From positions 21,194 through 85,193 of the forward strand of contig JAILDN010000033.1 in NCBI GenBank assembly GCA_024689425.1: a stretch of 64,000 bases of DNA, given 5' to 3'. Source of the DNA: Methanobrevibacter sp. Lineage in GTDB: Archaea > Methanobacteriota > Methanobacteria > Methanobacteriales > Methanobacteriaceae. Position 1 is the stretch's first letter; each line of letters begins with the position of its first letter. Under the pieces are notes generated by a model. That model was not told the DNA's origin, did not search any database, and saw nothing but the letters and a program-made list of their open reading frames with translations. The position numbers and the translations under genes are program-made. This document shows, piece by piece, positions 12,201-21,746 of this stretch.

Positions 12201-13290
12201 TTATATCATCCCCATAGCTTCAATACCATGAGCATTTCCAACAACATCAACATAATTATTAGATATTGTTGAATAAGATCCACCATAAATAGCCGCATTG
12301 AATATAACTGAATTAGAAACTGAATTATTTTGAATAATTGAATTTGATCCAGTTACAATACCAAATTCCGCACCAGTCAATGAGTAAGTATCATAATCCT
12401 TACCTGTCAAGTTAACTAAAACGTTATTGACAATTGTAGTATTATCATCACCGGATATTCCCCTGTAAGCACCAATTATCCTATTTGAATCTATTCTATT
12501 TCCGCTTCCAAAAACTTGAATAGCGTAACACCAGGAAGTCGGGACGACAATGCATCTTAAAGTATTGTTAAAAATGACATTATTGTCTGAAATACCTCCA
12601 TCAAAATAAACACCACTACCCCATTTGGAAAGATAAATGGAGTTGGCATCTTCAAATTCAAGATAGTTATTAGCAATGTAATTATTGTGTGCACCACCAA
12701 GAACTATGTTTGAAACGGATTTGGTAAGGGATTCCTCCTTATATGAACCTGCCTTCAAATGATTGTTAACGATTGTATTATGACAAGCATTAGTATTTAA
12801 AATAATATTAAATGAACTAGGACCTGTAGAATAAATACTGGAATCCTTAAACGTACAATTGGAAGCCTCAAACAATACACCAAAGGAATTGGTATTTACA
12901 ATATGCAAACCTGTAAGATTACTTCCACTTGCACCCTCTGCAAGAATAACAGGACAATTTTGTAATAAACAATTGGACCCCACAATATTTACAGGAACAT
13001 TAATCCTGAATGTCCTATCACTAAAAGTCCCAATCAAATTAATTGTATCCCCCTCTTTTACATTGGCATATGAATTTGGGATACCAATGCCTGAATTAAA
13101 AAATGCTGCCTGATTATCATCAGTTACATTAAATACAGTGGGGCTTGATTGAACGACTGGCGAATTAGACGCCTGGACATTCGTAGCGTTGACATCACTA
13201 GCACTAACAACATTGATTGATAGAATGATACATCCAATAAGTAATAATAAACACCATTTGATAACTAAAATTATGTTTATAAATAAACAA
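12201..13290 (-). pseudogene. truncated adhesin-like / parallel beta-helix surface protein
   Basis: Frame extends upstream of the track start into a signal-peptide-like stretch (LVIKWCLLLLIGCIILSINVVSASDVNAT) but no ATG/GTG/TTG precedes it before an in-frame stop; protein ends abruptly after the NxI/NN-rich beta-helix repeats. Confidence 0.65.
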
Positions 13291-13412
13291 GTTATATTTA
13301 TATCTAATTAGAATATTTAATGTTTTGGAAAAAATCAAAAAAAAACAGATTATACATTTTTCAAGTAATCCCAAAAAAAGTAATTTTATGATTCTAAAAA
13401 CACCCTTTATTA

Positions 13413-13835
13413 CTAGATTAATGCTTCACTAATTAATCTAAGCGTATTTTTATAATTAAAAAACTCTTCATCACCAATAATATTTCTAATCTTTTCATCC
13501 CACATTTCATCATAATCCATGACTTTCTGTGCGGTTCTTTTACCTTTTTCAGTGATTTCGATTTTTTTAGTTCTCTTATCCTGAATTCGAATAATGAAGC
13601 CCTTATCTTCCAGCTTCTTAAGGTTTCTTGTTATCGTGCTTTCATTCAAATGAAAAGATTGGGCCAGCTGTTCCTGAATAATGCCTTCATTTTTGTAAAT
13701 TTTGATTAATAACGGGAAAAGACCAAAACTTAAATCCTCATCCTTTACTTTCTCATTCAGGAATTTGGCATGTTCCCTGTAAATTATAGAAACTAACGGC
13801 ACCGTTGGAATATCATCATCAAGCTTTGATTTCAT
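13413..13835 (-). CDS. MarR-family transcriptional regulator
   Basis: Winged-HTH: QEQLAQSFHLNESTITRNLKKLEDKGFIIRIQDKRTKKIEITEKG. Confidence 0.88.
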   Translation of the reverse strand: MKSKLDDDIPTVPLVSIIYREHAKFLNEKVKDEDLSFGLFPLLIKIYKNEGIIQEQLAQSFHLNESTITRNLKKLEDKGFIIRIQDKRTKKIEITEKGKRTAQKVMDYDEMWDEKIRNIIGDEEFFNYKNTLRLISEALI

Positions 13836-15195
13836 CTTCTTTACCCCTTATCAACTTATTGATATACAATTCAATGCATGTATAACAGATGAGAGATCCT
13901 ATTCCACCACCCAAAAGCATTCCGCAATATATTCCAAACTCGCCGAGGTTAAATACAAATCCTAAAAGATATGCAAAAATTAAAACTAGAATAAATTCCC
14001 TAAATGAAGTTAAAATAAAGGATATTATTCCTTTTCCAACGCCCTGGAAAACGTTTCCCGCACTTGCTCCAAATGGAACATATAAAATAAATAAACACAT
14101 CAACTGCAGGAAGCTTGCTATTAACGGCTCCAGCTGAGCACTATTTTTAGAATATGAAAATATGAATGCAATTTGATTTGAAAACACATTTAATATAATG
14201 CAGACTATTATTGATGCAATCAAAGCGACTTTTACGGCATAACGTACAGTGATTCTTAGATTTTCATATTTTTTTGCTCCAAATGCCACTCCTGCAACTG
14301 AAATGGCTGCAGTTCCAACCCCAATTGCCGGAAGCATTCCAATGTTTATGATTCTCCATCCTGCAGTATAGACAGCCACTGCAACCGGTCCGGAAACAAC
14401 AGTGAGCATATAATTCACAAATATTGTCAAAACGGATAATACCAACTGTTCTAAGCTTGCCGGAATACCAACAATCAAAATATCCTTATACATTACCCAG
14501 TCATTTGTAAAGTCCTTAAAATCATATGAGAGATAGGTGTCCCTTTTAACGAAAATCCAATAAAACATTAAAAGCAGGCTTATGAAGGGACCAATGGCCG
14601 TTGCCCATGCAGCTCCGGCAATCCCCATGTTTAATGTGTAAATTAATATCGGATCTAAAATCATGTTTATTATGGCCGCAATTGCAATTGGAATTGTCGC
14701 TCTTTTTATATCCCCTTCCGCTCTGAATGCTCCACCTACAATCGGAGGCATTAAAAGTGCAAATGTCCATGCAAATACAATTATTCCATAATCCATTGCA
14801 TACTTCAATACGCTAGAGGCACCCATCATATTAAGCAACGGCTTCATAAACACGATGAAAATGATTGAAACTACAATTGAAACAATTATGCTTAAGATTA
14901 AATTGTGTATTGCTGCATTATTGGCTGATGATTTGTCTTGGGCTCCGATGTATCTTGAAATCAATGAGTTACCTCCGGCACCAATTCCATTTCCAAATCC
15001 GACAATAATCAAAAATAGTGGTGTGATGTATCCAAGAGCGGCTAATGGTTCTGGACCAAGTCCCGCTACCCAAATACTATCAATTATATTATTCGCAAAA
15101 ATTAAAAACATACTGGCTATAATCGGCAATGATAACTTGTTTATAGCTTTTTTAGGGTCTCCCGTAATCATCTCTATATTTTCATTTTTTTCCAT
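13819..15195 (-). CDS. MATE-family efflux transporter
   Basis: MatE family TM protein; ATG at 15193-15195 (MEKNENIEM) preferred because the longer start (15219) lies inside a palindromic operator. Overlaps the MarR gene start by 17 bp. Confidence 0.88.
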   Translation of the reverse strand: MEKNENIEMITGDPKKAINKLSLPIIASMFLIFANNIIDSIWVAGLGPEPLAALGYITPLFLIIVGFGNGIGAGGNSLISRYIGAQDKSSANNAAIHNLILSIIVSIVVSIIFIVFMKPLLNMMGASSVLKYAMDYGIIVFAWTFALLMPPIVGGAFRAEGDIKRATIPIAIAAIINMILDPILIYTLNMGIAGAAWATAIGPFISLLLMFYWIFVKRDTYLSYDFKDFTNDWVMYKDILIVGIPASLEQLVLSVLTIFVNYMLTVVSGPVAVAVYTAGWRIINIGMLPAIGVGTAAISVAGVAFGAKKYENLRITVRYAVKVALIASIIVCIILNVFSNQIAFIFSYSKNSAQLEPLIASFLQLMCLFILYVPFGASAGNVFQGVGKGIISFILTSFREFILVLIFAYLLGFVFNLGEFGIYCGMLLGGGIGSLICYTCIELYINKLIRGKEDEIKA

Positions 15196-15196
15196 A

Positions 15197-15230
15197 CTCT
15201 GCCTCTCTTGCATATGCAACTGTACAATTG
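15197..15230. promoter_or_regulatory. palindromic operator upstream of the MATE-marR operon
   Basis: CTTGCATATGCAACTGTACAATTGTATATGCAAG, a near-perfect 34-bp palindrome centred on TGTACA. Confidence 0.65.
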
Positions 15231-15334
15231 TATATGCAAGTGTTAGTATTTAAATATTTACATTAAATCAAAAAAAATGTTAAAAAATCAATAGTGTCAC
15301 CTCTAAAAAATTAAAAAATTGATTTTTTTATGTT

Positions 15335-15580
15335 TTATTGCATGAAAAATTTCTTTTGGCTATTTGCTAAAATTTTTATGCCACCTTCATTTTTATTAAA
15401 GAAATCAATGCAAGCATGATGCACCGATAATATCAAATCTTGAAATTCAATGTCTTTCCCTGTTGCTAATTTTAAGAGCAATATTTGCACATTCTTTTGC
15501 AGATAAGTGTCTTCCATGACTTTTAGTGTTTTCATGCAATCCTAAAACTTCTTTAATATTATTTATAATGTCATTTTCTA
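15335..15580 (-). pseudogene. frameshifted remnant, possibly C-terminal part of an SDH-type Clp-fold serine proteinase
   Basis: Two frames join: ENDIINNIKEVLGLHENTKSHGRHLSAKECANIALKISNRERH* then ...FQDLILSVHHACIDFFNKNEGGIKILANSQKKFFMQ*. Confidence 0.4.
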
Positions 15581-15764
15581 ATATAACTTATTCCAATACA
15601 ACAAATTTAAAGCATGTTGAAGTCACTGCATAAAATTGTAGTGAAAAAAACAAAATATATAAAGTTATTGACAAAAATGTTCTGATTTAAAAAAATTCAA
15701 ATTTTAAACAATTGCCATTATTTAAATACATTTAAGAATAAACTTTAATCAAGGAGAATCTATT

Positions 15765-17075
15765 ATGAAAGTTTTAGTTGTTGGAACAGGTGCTCGTGAA
15801 CATGCAATAGCTGATGGTTTAAAGGACGATGTTGAGTTATACTGTTACATGAGCAAAGTAAACCCTGGAATGAGTAAAATTGCAGAGTTTAAGCAAGGAA
15901 ATGAAGGAGAAGTCGAAAAAGTAGCAGAATATGCAAAAGAAAATGGAATCGAAATTGCATTTATCGGTCCTGAAGCTCCATTAGAAAAAGGAATTGTGGA
16001 TGAGCTTGAAAAGAATGGAATAAAATGTGTCGGACCTTGCAAAAGTGCTGCCAGAATAGAAACCGACAAATCATTCATGAGAAAATTATTTGAAGATTAT
16101 GAAATTGACGGATCATTAATTTACAGGGTATTTGACAATTACGAAGATTTAAGCGCTTTTCTTGATGATTTCGACAGGGACGTAGTAGTTAAGCCTGTGG
16201 GATTGACAGGTGGAAAAGGAGTAAAAATAGTTGGCGACCACCTTAAAGATAACAATGAAGCTAAAGAATACTCAAAAGAAGTTATCGATAATGCAATGGG
16301 CGGATTTGCACAAGTAATCATTGAAGAAAGAGTCATTGGAGAAGAATTTACAATCCAAGCATTTTGTGATGGTGAACACTTAGCTCCAATGCCTGCTGCT
16401 CAAGACCACCCTCATGCATTTGAAGGGGATATAGGTGCAATTACTGGTGGAATGGGTTCATACTCAGATGCCGATGGATTGTTACCGTTTTTAACTCAAG
16501 ATGATTATGACAGCGCCGTAAAAATCATGGAAGATACAATCAAGGCTATTGCAAAAGAAGCCGAACCTTACAAAGGTATTTTGTATGGTCAATTTATGCT
16601 AACTGCTGATGGACCTCGTCTAATTGAATATAACGCCAGATTCGGTGACCCGGAAGCAATGAACGTTTTACCGTTGCTCAAAACTCCATTAATCGATGTC
16701 TGCAAAGCAATTGTTGATGGTACTTTAGATGAAGTGGAATTTGAACCGAAAGCAAGCGTATGTAAATATATTGTACCTGACGGATATCCGGAAACTGAAT
16801 ACGCAGGAGAACTAATTGAAGTTGATGAGGAAGCCATTGAGGAAATGGGTGCAAAAGTATTTTATGCAGCCGTCAGCCTTGAAGATGATGGCATCCATTT
16901 ATCCGGTTCCAGGGCTTTAGGCATAGTTGCAAGTGGAGAAACAATTACCGAAGCAGAAAAAATAGCTGAAAAAGCATGTGAATATGTGAAAGGTAATGTT
17001 TACCACAGAAGCGATGTCGGAACCGACAAACTCGTTGCAAAACGTGTCGAACATATGAAAGAAATTTTAAACTAA
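15765..17075 (+). CDS. purD: phosphoribosylamine--glycine ligase
   Basis: [44 protein letters not shown]. Confidence 0.96.
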   Translation: MKVLVVGTGAREHAIADGLKDDVELYCYMSKVNPGMSKIAEFKQGNEGEVEKVAEYAKENGIEIAFIGPEAPLEKGIVDELEKNGIKCVGPCKSAARIETDKSFMRKLFEDYEIDGSLIYRVFDNYEDLSAFLDDFDRDVVVKPVGLTGGKGVKIVGDHLKDNNEAKEYSKEVIDNAMGGFAQVIIEERVIGEEFTIQAFCDGEHLAPMPAAQDHPHAFEGDIGAITGGMGSYSDADGLLPFLTQDDYDSAVKIMEDTIKAIAKEAEPYKGILYGQFMLTADGPRLIEYNARFGDPEAMNVLPLLKTPLIDVCKAIVDGTLDEVEFEPKASVCKYIVPDGYPETEYAGELIEVDEEAIEEMGAKVFYAAVSLEDDGIHLSGSRALGIVASGETITEAEKIAEKACEYVKGNVYHRSDVGTDKLVAKRVEHMKEILN

Positions 17076-17288
17076 ATTTCTTTTATCTTATTTTTTTAAT
17101 TTTTCAATCCAAAATTACTATCACTTCAATTGAAATTACGATTAATTATCTTAATAGTTAAGATAATAACTATAAAAATTTTAAAATTAAACATCAAAAT
17201 AAAAGAGGTAATTTGCTGAAAATAATGTTTGCAAATGCATTATCTAACTAAAATAAAAATAAATATAATAAACTAAAAATATTCTACC

Positions 17289-18407
17289 ATGAGCACTTTG
17301 GAAAAAATGAAAATACTGACAGACTCTGCACAATATGATTTATGCGATTATGTAAATCACAACAAGAGTTCACAAGTCAATTTACCTGGAATCTATCATG
17401 CAACAGGACACAATGGCTGTCAGATTCCACTTTTCAAAACGCTCTTAACAAACAAATGTAAAAATGATTGTAAATACTGCATCAACCAATCAAAAAGAAA
17501 CTTTACAAGACTTGAACTGTCACCAAACGAACTTGCAAAGGCCTTTCTCAACTATTATAATAGGGGATTGGTAAACGGACTGTTTTTAAGCTCAGGCATC
17601 GATAGGGATGAAGATCTCACAATGGAAAAAACAATCGAAACAATCAGAATATTGAGAAAAGATTACGGTTACGATGATTATATCCATTTAAAAATAGTGC
17701 CTGGAGCATCAAAAGATTCAATTAAAAGAGCAATGTCTCTTGCAAACAGAGTAAGTATCAATATAGAAGCTGCAACAGCCTCCGGGCTTGCGGAACTAAC
17801 ATCTACCAAAGATTATAATAAAGATATTTTGAAACGCCTGCACTGGATTGACAGTCTACATGGCAAAAGTACAACTTATCCAAATTCTACACATACAACA
17901 CAACTGATTGTCGGTGCGAACAATGAAAGTGACAGGGAAATTCTACGGAGAATGGAAAAAATATACAATAAAACTAAATTGAAGAGAACATATTTCTCTG
18001 CATTCTCACCAATTGAAGAAACAGAATTTGCGAAAAAAGAGGCTTGCAGTACTGACAGAACGGCAAAATTATATAATGCGGATAGTTTACTTAATGATTA
18101 TAATTTTAAACTTGATGAACTTGTTTTTGATGAAAACAACCAACTTTCATTAACTCAAGATCCAAAGATTTTAGCAGCTGAAAACATGAATATATTTCCT
18201 GTAGAAATCAACACCGCACCATTTATTGAGCTGATTAGAGTACCTGGAATAGGTGTAAAATCGGCAAGAAAAATTATATCTATTAGGAAAAAAATGCCTT
18301 TCACTAATAAAAATGAGCTAAAAAAATTAGGGGTAATAGTGGAAAGGGCTGAAAAATACATCAAAATTGACGGTAATTTCCAAAGTCTATTGGATAATTT
18401 TGAATGA
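17289..18407 (+). CDS. radical SAM protein with C-terminal HhH (putative DNA modification/repair type)
   Basis: CKNDCKYCINQ radical SAM cysteines, C-terminal IRVPGIGVKSARKIISIRKK helix-hairpin-helix. Confidence 0.85.
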   Translation: MSTLEKMKILTDSAQYDLCDYVNHNKSSQVNLPGIYHATGHNGCQIPLFKTLLTNKCKNDCKYCINQSKRNFTRLELSPNELAKAFLNYYNRGLVNGLFLSSGIDRDEDLTMEKTIETIRILRKDYGYDDYIHLKIVPGASKDSIKRAMSLANRVSINIEAATASGLAELTSTKDYNKDILKRLHWIDSLHGKSTTYPNSTHTTQLIVGANNESDREILRRMEKIYNKTKLKRTYFSAFSPIEETEFAKKEACSTDRTAKLYNADSLLNDYNFKLDELVFDENNQLSLTQDPKILAAENMNIFPVEINTAPFIELIRVPGIGVKSARKIISIRKKMPFTNKNELKKLGVIVERAEKYIKIDGNFQSLLDNFE

Positions 18408-18409
18408 AA

Positions 18410-18967
18410 TTATAGATTGTCAAATAATTTCCAAATATCAGGATATTTTTTTGATACGGCTTCATCTATAAGAATAGATGCTTCCCTACTGATACTGAAT
18501 TCCGGCTCAGTTTTCCTTAAATATCTAAATACGGCAGCAGATCTGGATGACCACAAGGTTATTCTTGGATTTTTATCTACAATATCTAAAACTTCAGCTA
18601 CATTCTCCTGTTTCTTAATTTCTTGTGTATCAGATAAGTCTTCTTCATAATCATGATTGCTAGGTAAATCTTCGGATGTTTGAGTATCTTGCGTGTCATT
18701 CGTTTGTATTTCATTATCGGATGCTTCTTCCTCTTCTTTTTGAACTTCAATATCTTCTTCAACATTTTCATCAACTACACTAGAATCACTAGTATCATCT
18801 ACACTAGATTCACTGTCTACCTTATCGGAAGTAGAATCAGTCTGTAAAGAATCTTGATTATCTTCTTTTAACATGTCTTCTAAAGATTGAGCACCATTAC
18901 TATCAAAATCCTCATCATAATAATCAGGAATTAAAGAATCTAACCCTTTTCCAAGACCGCCTGGCAT
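18410..18967 (-). CDS. ParA-partner protein: ParB-like N-terminal LGKGLxxLIP motif, acidic low-complexity linker, small C-terminal domain
   Basis: MPGGLGKGLDSLIPDYYDEDFD then Glu/Asp/Ser-rich linker, then NPRITLWSSRSAAVFRYLRKTEPEFSISREASILIDEAVSKKYPDIWKLF; 33 bp downstream of parA. Confidence 0.75.
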   Translation of the reverse strand: MPGGLGKGLDSLIPDYYDEDFDSNGAQSLEDMLKEDNQDSLQTDSTSDKVDSESSVDDTSDSSVVDENVEEDIEVQKEEEEASDNEIQTNDTQDTQTSEDLPSNHDYEEDLSDTQEIKKQENVAEVLDIVDKNPRITLWSSRSAAVFRYLRKTEPEFSISREASILIDEAVSKKYPDIWKLFDNL

Positions 18968-19000
18968 TTAATCACTCCATCAAATAATAAATAAAAAATA

Positions 19001-19831
19001 TTAAATTTTTTGTATACCTCTACTATTTATATTAATTTCACTCATAGAAACCTTATTGTTCTGTTCATCTCTTTCTAATATTTCTTTTGCCAATTTTAAA
19101 TACGCATTAGTTCCAGTACTTTCTGGATCATAAATCAAACAAGGTTTTCCAAAACTAGGTGCTTCTGCTAAACGTATGTTCCTAGGAATAATTGTTTTAA
19201 AGAGTAAATTTGTTCCACCGAAGTAGCTTTTCAATTCTTTATGGACATCTTTACTTAACCTAGTTCTCTTATCATACAAAGTAAGCAAAATTCCCTTAAT
19301 TGGGGTAGGGCTCCTGAGTCTTTTTTCAACAAGTTTGATAGTATTTATCAAATCAGCAACACCTTCAAGTGCATAATATTCCGCTTGAATCGGTATCAAT
19401 ACACTATCTGAGGCCACTAATGCATTTACGGTGAGAACACCTAATGAAGGAGGTAAATCGATGAATATGTAATCAAAAAGTGGAATAACGTCTTTAAGAG
19501 TGTCTTTCAATATAATATGATAATTTTCTTTTTGACTTAACTCTACACCCGCTCCACTCAATGAGATATTGCTTGGGACAATGAATAAATTTTTTATAAA
19601 AGTTGGGATAGTTGCTTTTTTAACATTGATATCCCCTATAATTGCATCATAAATTGTGTTTTGCAATTCGTTTTTATCGATTCCAAAACTTGTTGTTGCA
19701 TTAGCCTGAGGATCCATATCGACAACTAAAACAGATTTTCCCATGACCGCTAGAGAAGTTGCAGTGTTTACAACAGTTGTTGTTTTTCCACAACCTCCTT
19801 TTTGATTCATTACGGCTATTACTTCACTCAT
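19001..19831 (-). CDS. parA: ParA/Soj-family ATPase
   Basis: Deviant Walker A NQKGGCGKTTT, DMDPQANATTSFG, DLPPSLGVLTVNAL, QAEYYALEGVADL as in bacterial chromosomal Soj. Confidence 0.92.
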   Translation of the reverse strand: MSEVIAVMNQKGGCGKTTTVVNTATSLAVMGKSVLVVDMDPQANATTSFGIDKNELQNTIYDAIIGDINVKKATIPTFIKNLFIVPSNISLSGAGVELSQKENYHIILKDTLKDVIPLFDYIFIDLPPSLGVLTVNALVASDSVLIPIQAEYYALEGVADLINTIKLVEKRLRSPTPIKGILLTLYDKRTRLSKDVHKELKSYFGGTNLLFKTIIPRNIRLAEAPSFGKPCLIYDPESTGTNAYLKLAKEILERDEQNNKVSMSEININSRGIQKI

Positions 19832-19856
19832 TAAATAATTCTCCTGATAAGTCTGA

Positions 19857-20313
19857 ACTTTAAGTTAAAAGGGTTATAAATAACCCTCTAACTTAAATGA
19901 GATAAATTATAAGTTAACATGAATAAGTTAAAGTTTAAGTTAAAAGGTCTAACAGTAGATGTTAAACCTTAAAACTTATTGAGATAAATTATAAGTTAAC
20001 ATGATAAGTTAAAAGAAATACCTTAATACTTGTAAATTATCGCCTAAAACTTCTAAGTGAGCGGGTAAAACTTACAATTGATAAGTTAAACCCCCAAACT
20101 TAAAAGTGATAAATTTTAAGTTAGCATGAATAAGTTACAAGAGATAACTTTTAACATTTAAGTTATTATAAATAAGTTAAAAGATTTAAGTTTTAACTAT
20201 TAAGTTATATTTTATAACTTCAACCTTATAAAGTATTTGTTTTCACAGATAAGTTATTAGTTATAAGTGATAAGAAATAAGTTATTATTAGTTATAAGTG
20301 ATAAGTTATAAGT
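19857..20313. repeat. intergenic TAAGTTA-rich repeat array upstream of parA
   Basis: Three copies of ~33-bp G(A/T)GATAAATT(A/T)TAAGTTA(A/G)CATGA(A)TAAGTTA(A/C)A at 19899-19932, 19981-20014 and 20106-20139, plus a duplicated TAAGTTATTAGTTATAAGTGATAAG at 20249-20274/20277-20305 and many short TAAGTTAAA units. Confidence 0.85.
19871..19886. promoter_or_regulatory. palindrome overlapping a TATA-like box 40 bp upstream of parA
   Basis: GGGTTATAAATAACCC, 7-bp arms. Confidence 0.5.
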
Positions 20314-20334
20314 AAAAAAAAGAAAAAAAATAAA

Positions 20335-20351
20335 AGAGTGAAAATCACTCT
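20335..20351. terminator. hairpin overlapping the trpB2 stop codon (AGAGTGA-AAA-TCACTCT)
   Basis: Perfect 7-bp arms at the 3' end of trpB2. Confidence 0.35.
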
Positions 20352-21651
20352 ATTTTGCATTTTGCATTGTACCTTCAAAGTAGGAAGCGTATCCTTTCAA
20401 GTCAAGCATTCCATGGCCTGAGAAATTAAGTACAATGGTTTTTTCCTCACCAGTCTCTTTGCATTTCAATGCTTCATCAATGGCAACCCTAATTGCATGA
20501 GTAGTTTCAGGTGCTGGAACAATTCCTTCATTACGAGCAAAAGTAACACCAGCTTCGAAAACATCCTTTTGATGAACAGCTCTAGGTGAAATGTAACCTT
20601 CTTTGGTTAAAAGAGAAACAATTGGAGACATTCCATGATATCTTAATCCTCCAGCGTGTACAGTAGGAGCAACAAAGTCGTGACCTAAGGTAAACATCTT
20701 AAGCATAGGAGTAAATCCATTTATGTCACCGAAGTCGTAATCATAAGTACCTTCAGTCAAGGTAGGACATGCACTAGGTTCAACAGCAATGAATTCAGTG
20801 TCTGAATTTCCATCAATCTTATCCTTGATGAATGGGAATAAAGATCCGGCCAAATTACTGCCTCCACCAGCACAAGCAATCATGACATCAGGTTCTTCTT
20901 CAGCCTTTTCAAGTTGAACCTTTAATTCCTGACCGATAATGGTTTGATGTAACATTACATGGTTTAAAACACTACCTAAGGAATATTTGACTTCATCATT
21001 GAGTAAAGCTTCTTCCATAGCTTCTGAAATTGCAACACCTAAAGATCCAGGATGTTCGGGATTTTCTTTTAAGATTTGACGTCCGATTTCAGTATTTTCA
21101 CTAGGTGAAGCGAAGACTTGACTATCATAGATGCTCATGATATTTTTCCTGTCAGGTTTTTGGTTAAATGAAACCTTAACCATATAAACAGTACAGTCCA
21201 AATCAAGTAAATTACATGCTAAAGATAAAGCAGTACCCCATTGGCCTGCTCCGGTTTCAGTAGTTAACCTTTCAACACCTTCTTTTTTAGCAAAATAAGC
21301 TTGAGGAATAGCTGAATTCAATTTGTGTGATCCGGTGGGAGAAGTATCTTCTCTTTTGTAGTAAATTTTAGCAGGAGTATTTAAAAATTTTTCAAGCCTT
21401 GTAGCTCTAAATAAAGGGGAAGGTCTTCCCATTTGCATATATAATTCTCTAACTTCATTAGGGATAGAAATATATCTGTCAGAAGCAAATTCTTGAGCTA
21501 AAGCAGATTTTGTAAATGCTTTTTCTAAATCTGCAATCTGATTTTTTCCCTCACTATTTTTTGGCTCCGGGAGTGCTTCAGGCAAATCTGCAAGAATATT
21601 ATACCATTTTTTTGGCACTTCATCGGAATCTAAAGTAATCTTATAATTCAT
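20350..21651 (-). CDS. trpB2: TrpB2-type tryptophan synthase beta-like PLP enzyme
   Basis: [58 protein letters not shown] at 21649-21651 gives [18 protein letters not shown]. Confidence 0.92.
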   Translation of the reverse strand: MNYKITLDSDEVPKKWYNILADLPEALPEPKNSEGKNQIADLEKAFTKSALAQEFASDRYISIPNEVRELYMQMGRPSPLFRATRLEKFLNTPAKIYYKREDTSPTGSHKLNSAIPQAYFAKKEGVERLTTETGAGQWGTALSLACNLLDLDCTVYMVKVSFNQKPDRKNIMSIYDSQVFASPSENTEIGRQILKENPEHPGSLGVAISEAMEEALLNDEVKYSLGSVLNHVMLHQTIIGQELKVQLEKAEEEPDVMIACAGGGSNLAGSLFPFIKDKIDGNSDTEFIAVEPSACPTLTEGTYDYDFGDINGFTPMLKMFTLGHDFVAPTVHAGGLRYHGMSPIVSLLTKEGYISPRAVHQKDVFEAGVTFARNEGIVPAPETTHAIRVAIDEALKCKETGEEKTIVLNFSGHGMLDLKGYASYFEGTMQNAK

Positions 21652-21688
21652 GATAATAGTTATAATTGATGTACTATTTAAAGCTTTG

Positions 21689-21706
21689 TTGTACAAAAAA
21701 GTACAA
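21689..21706. promoter_or_regulatory. TGTACA-type inverted repeat (TTGTAC-AAAAAA-GTACAA) between trpB2 and the divergent gene
   Basis: Perfect 6-bp arms in the trpB2 upstream region. Confidence 0.6.
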
Positions 21707-21746
21707 TTAAGATATTAATAAAATGACAAATATAAAAAATATTATG

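Noticed and set aside
19857-20313. CRISPR array interpretation of the repeats upstream of parA
   Set aside because: Repeats are unevenly spaced, internally overlapping and AT-rich, with no uniform spacers and no cas genes nearby.
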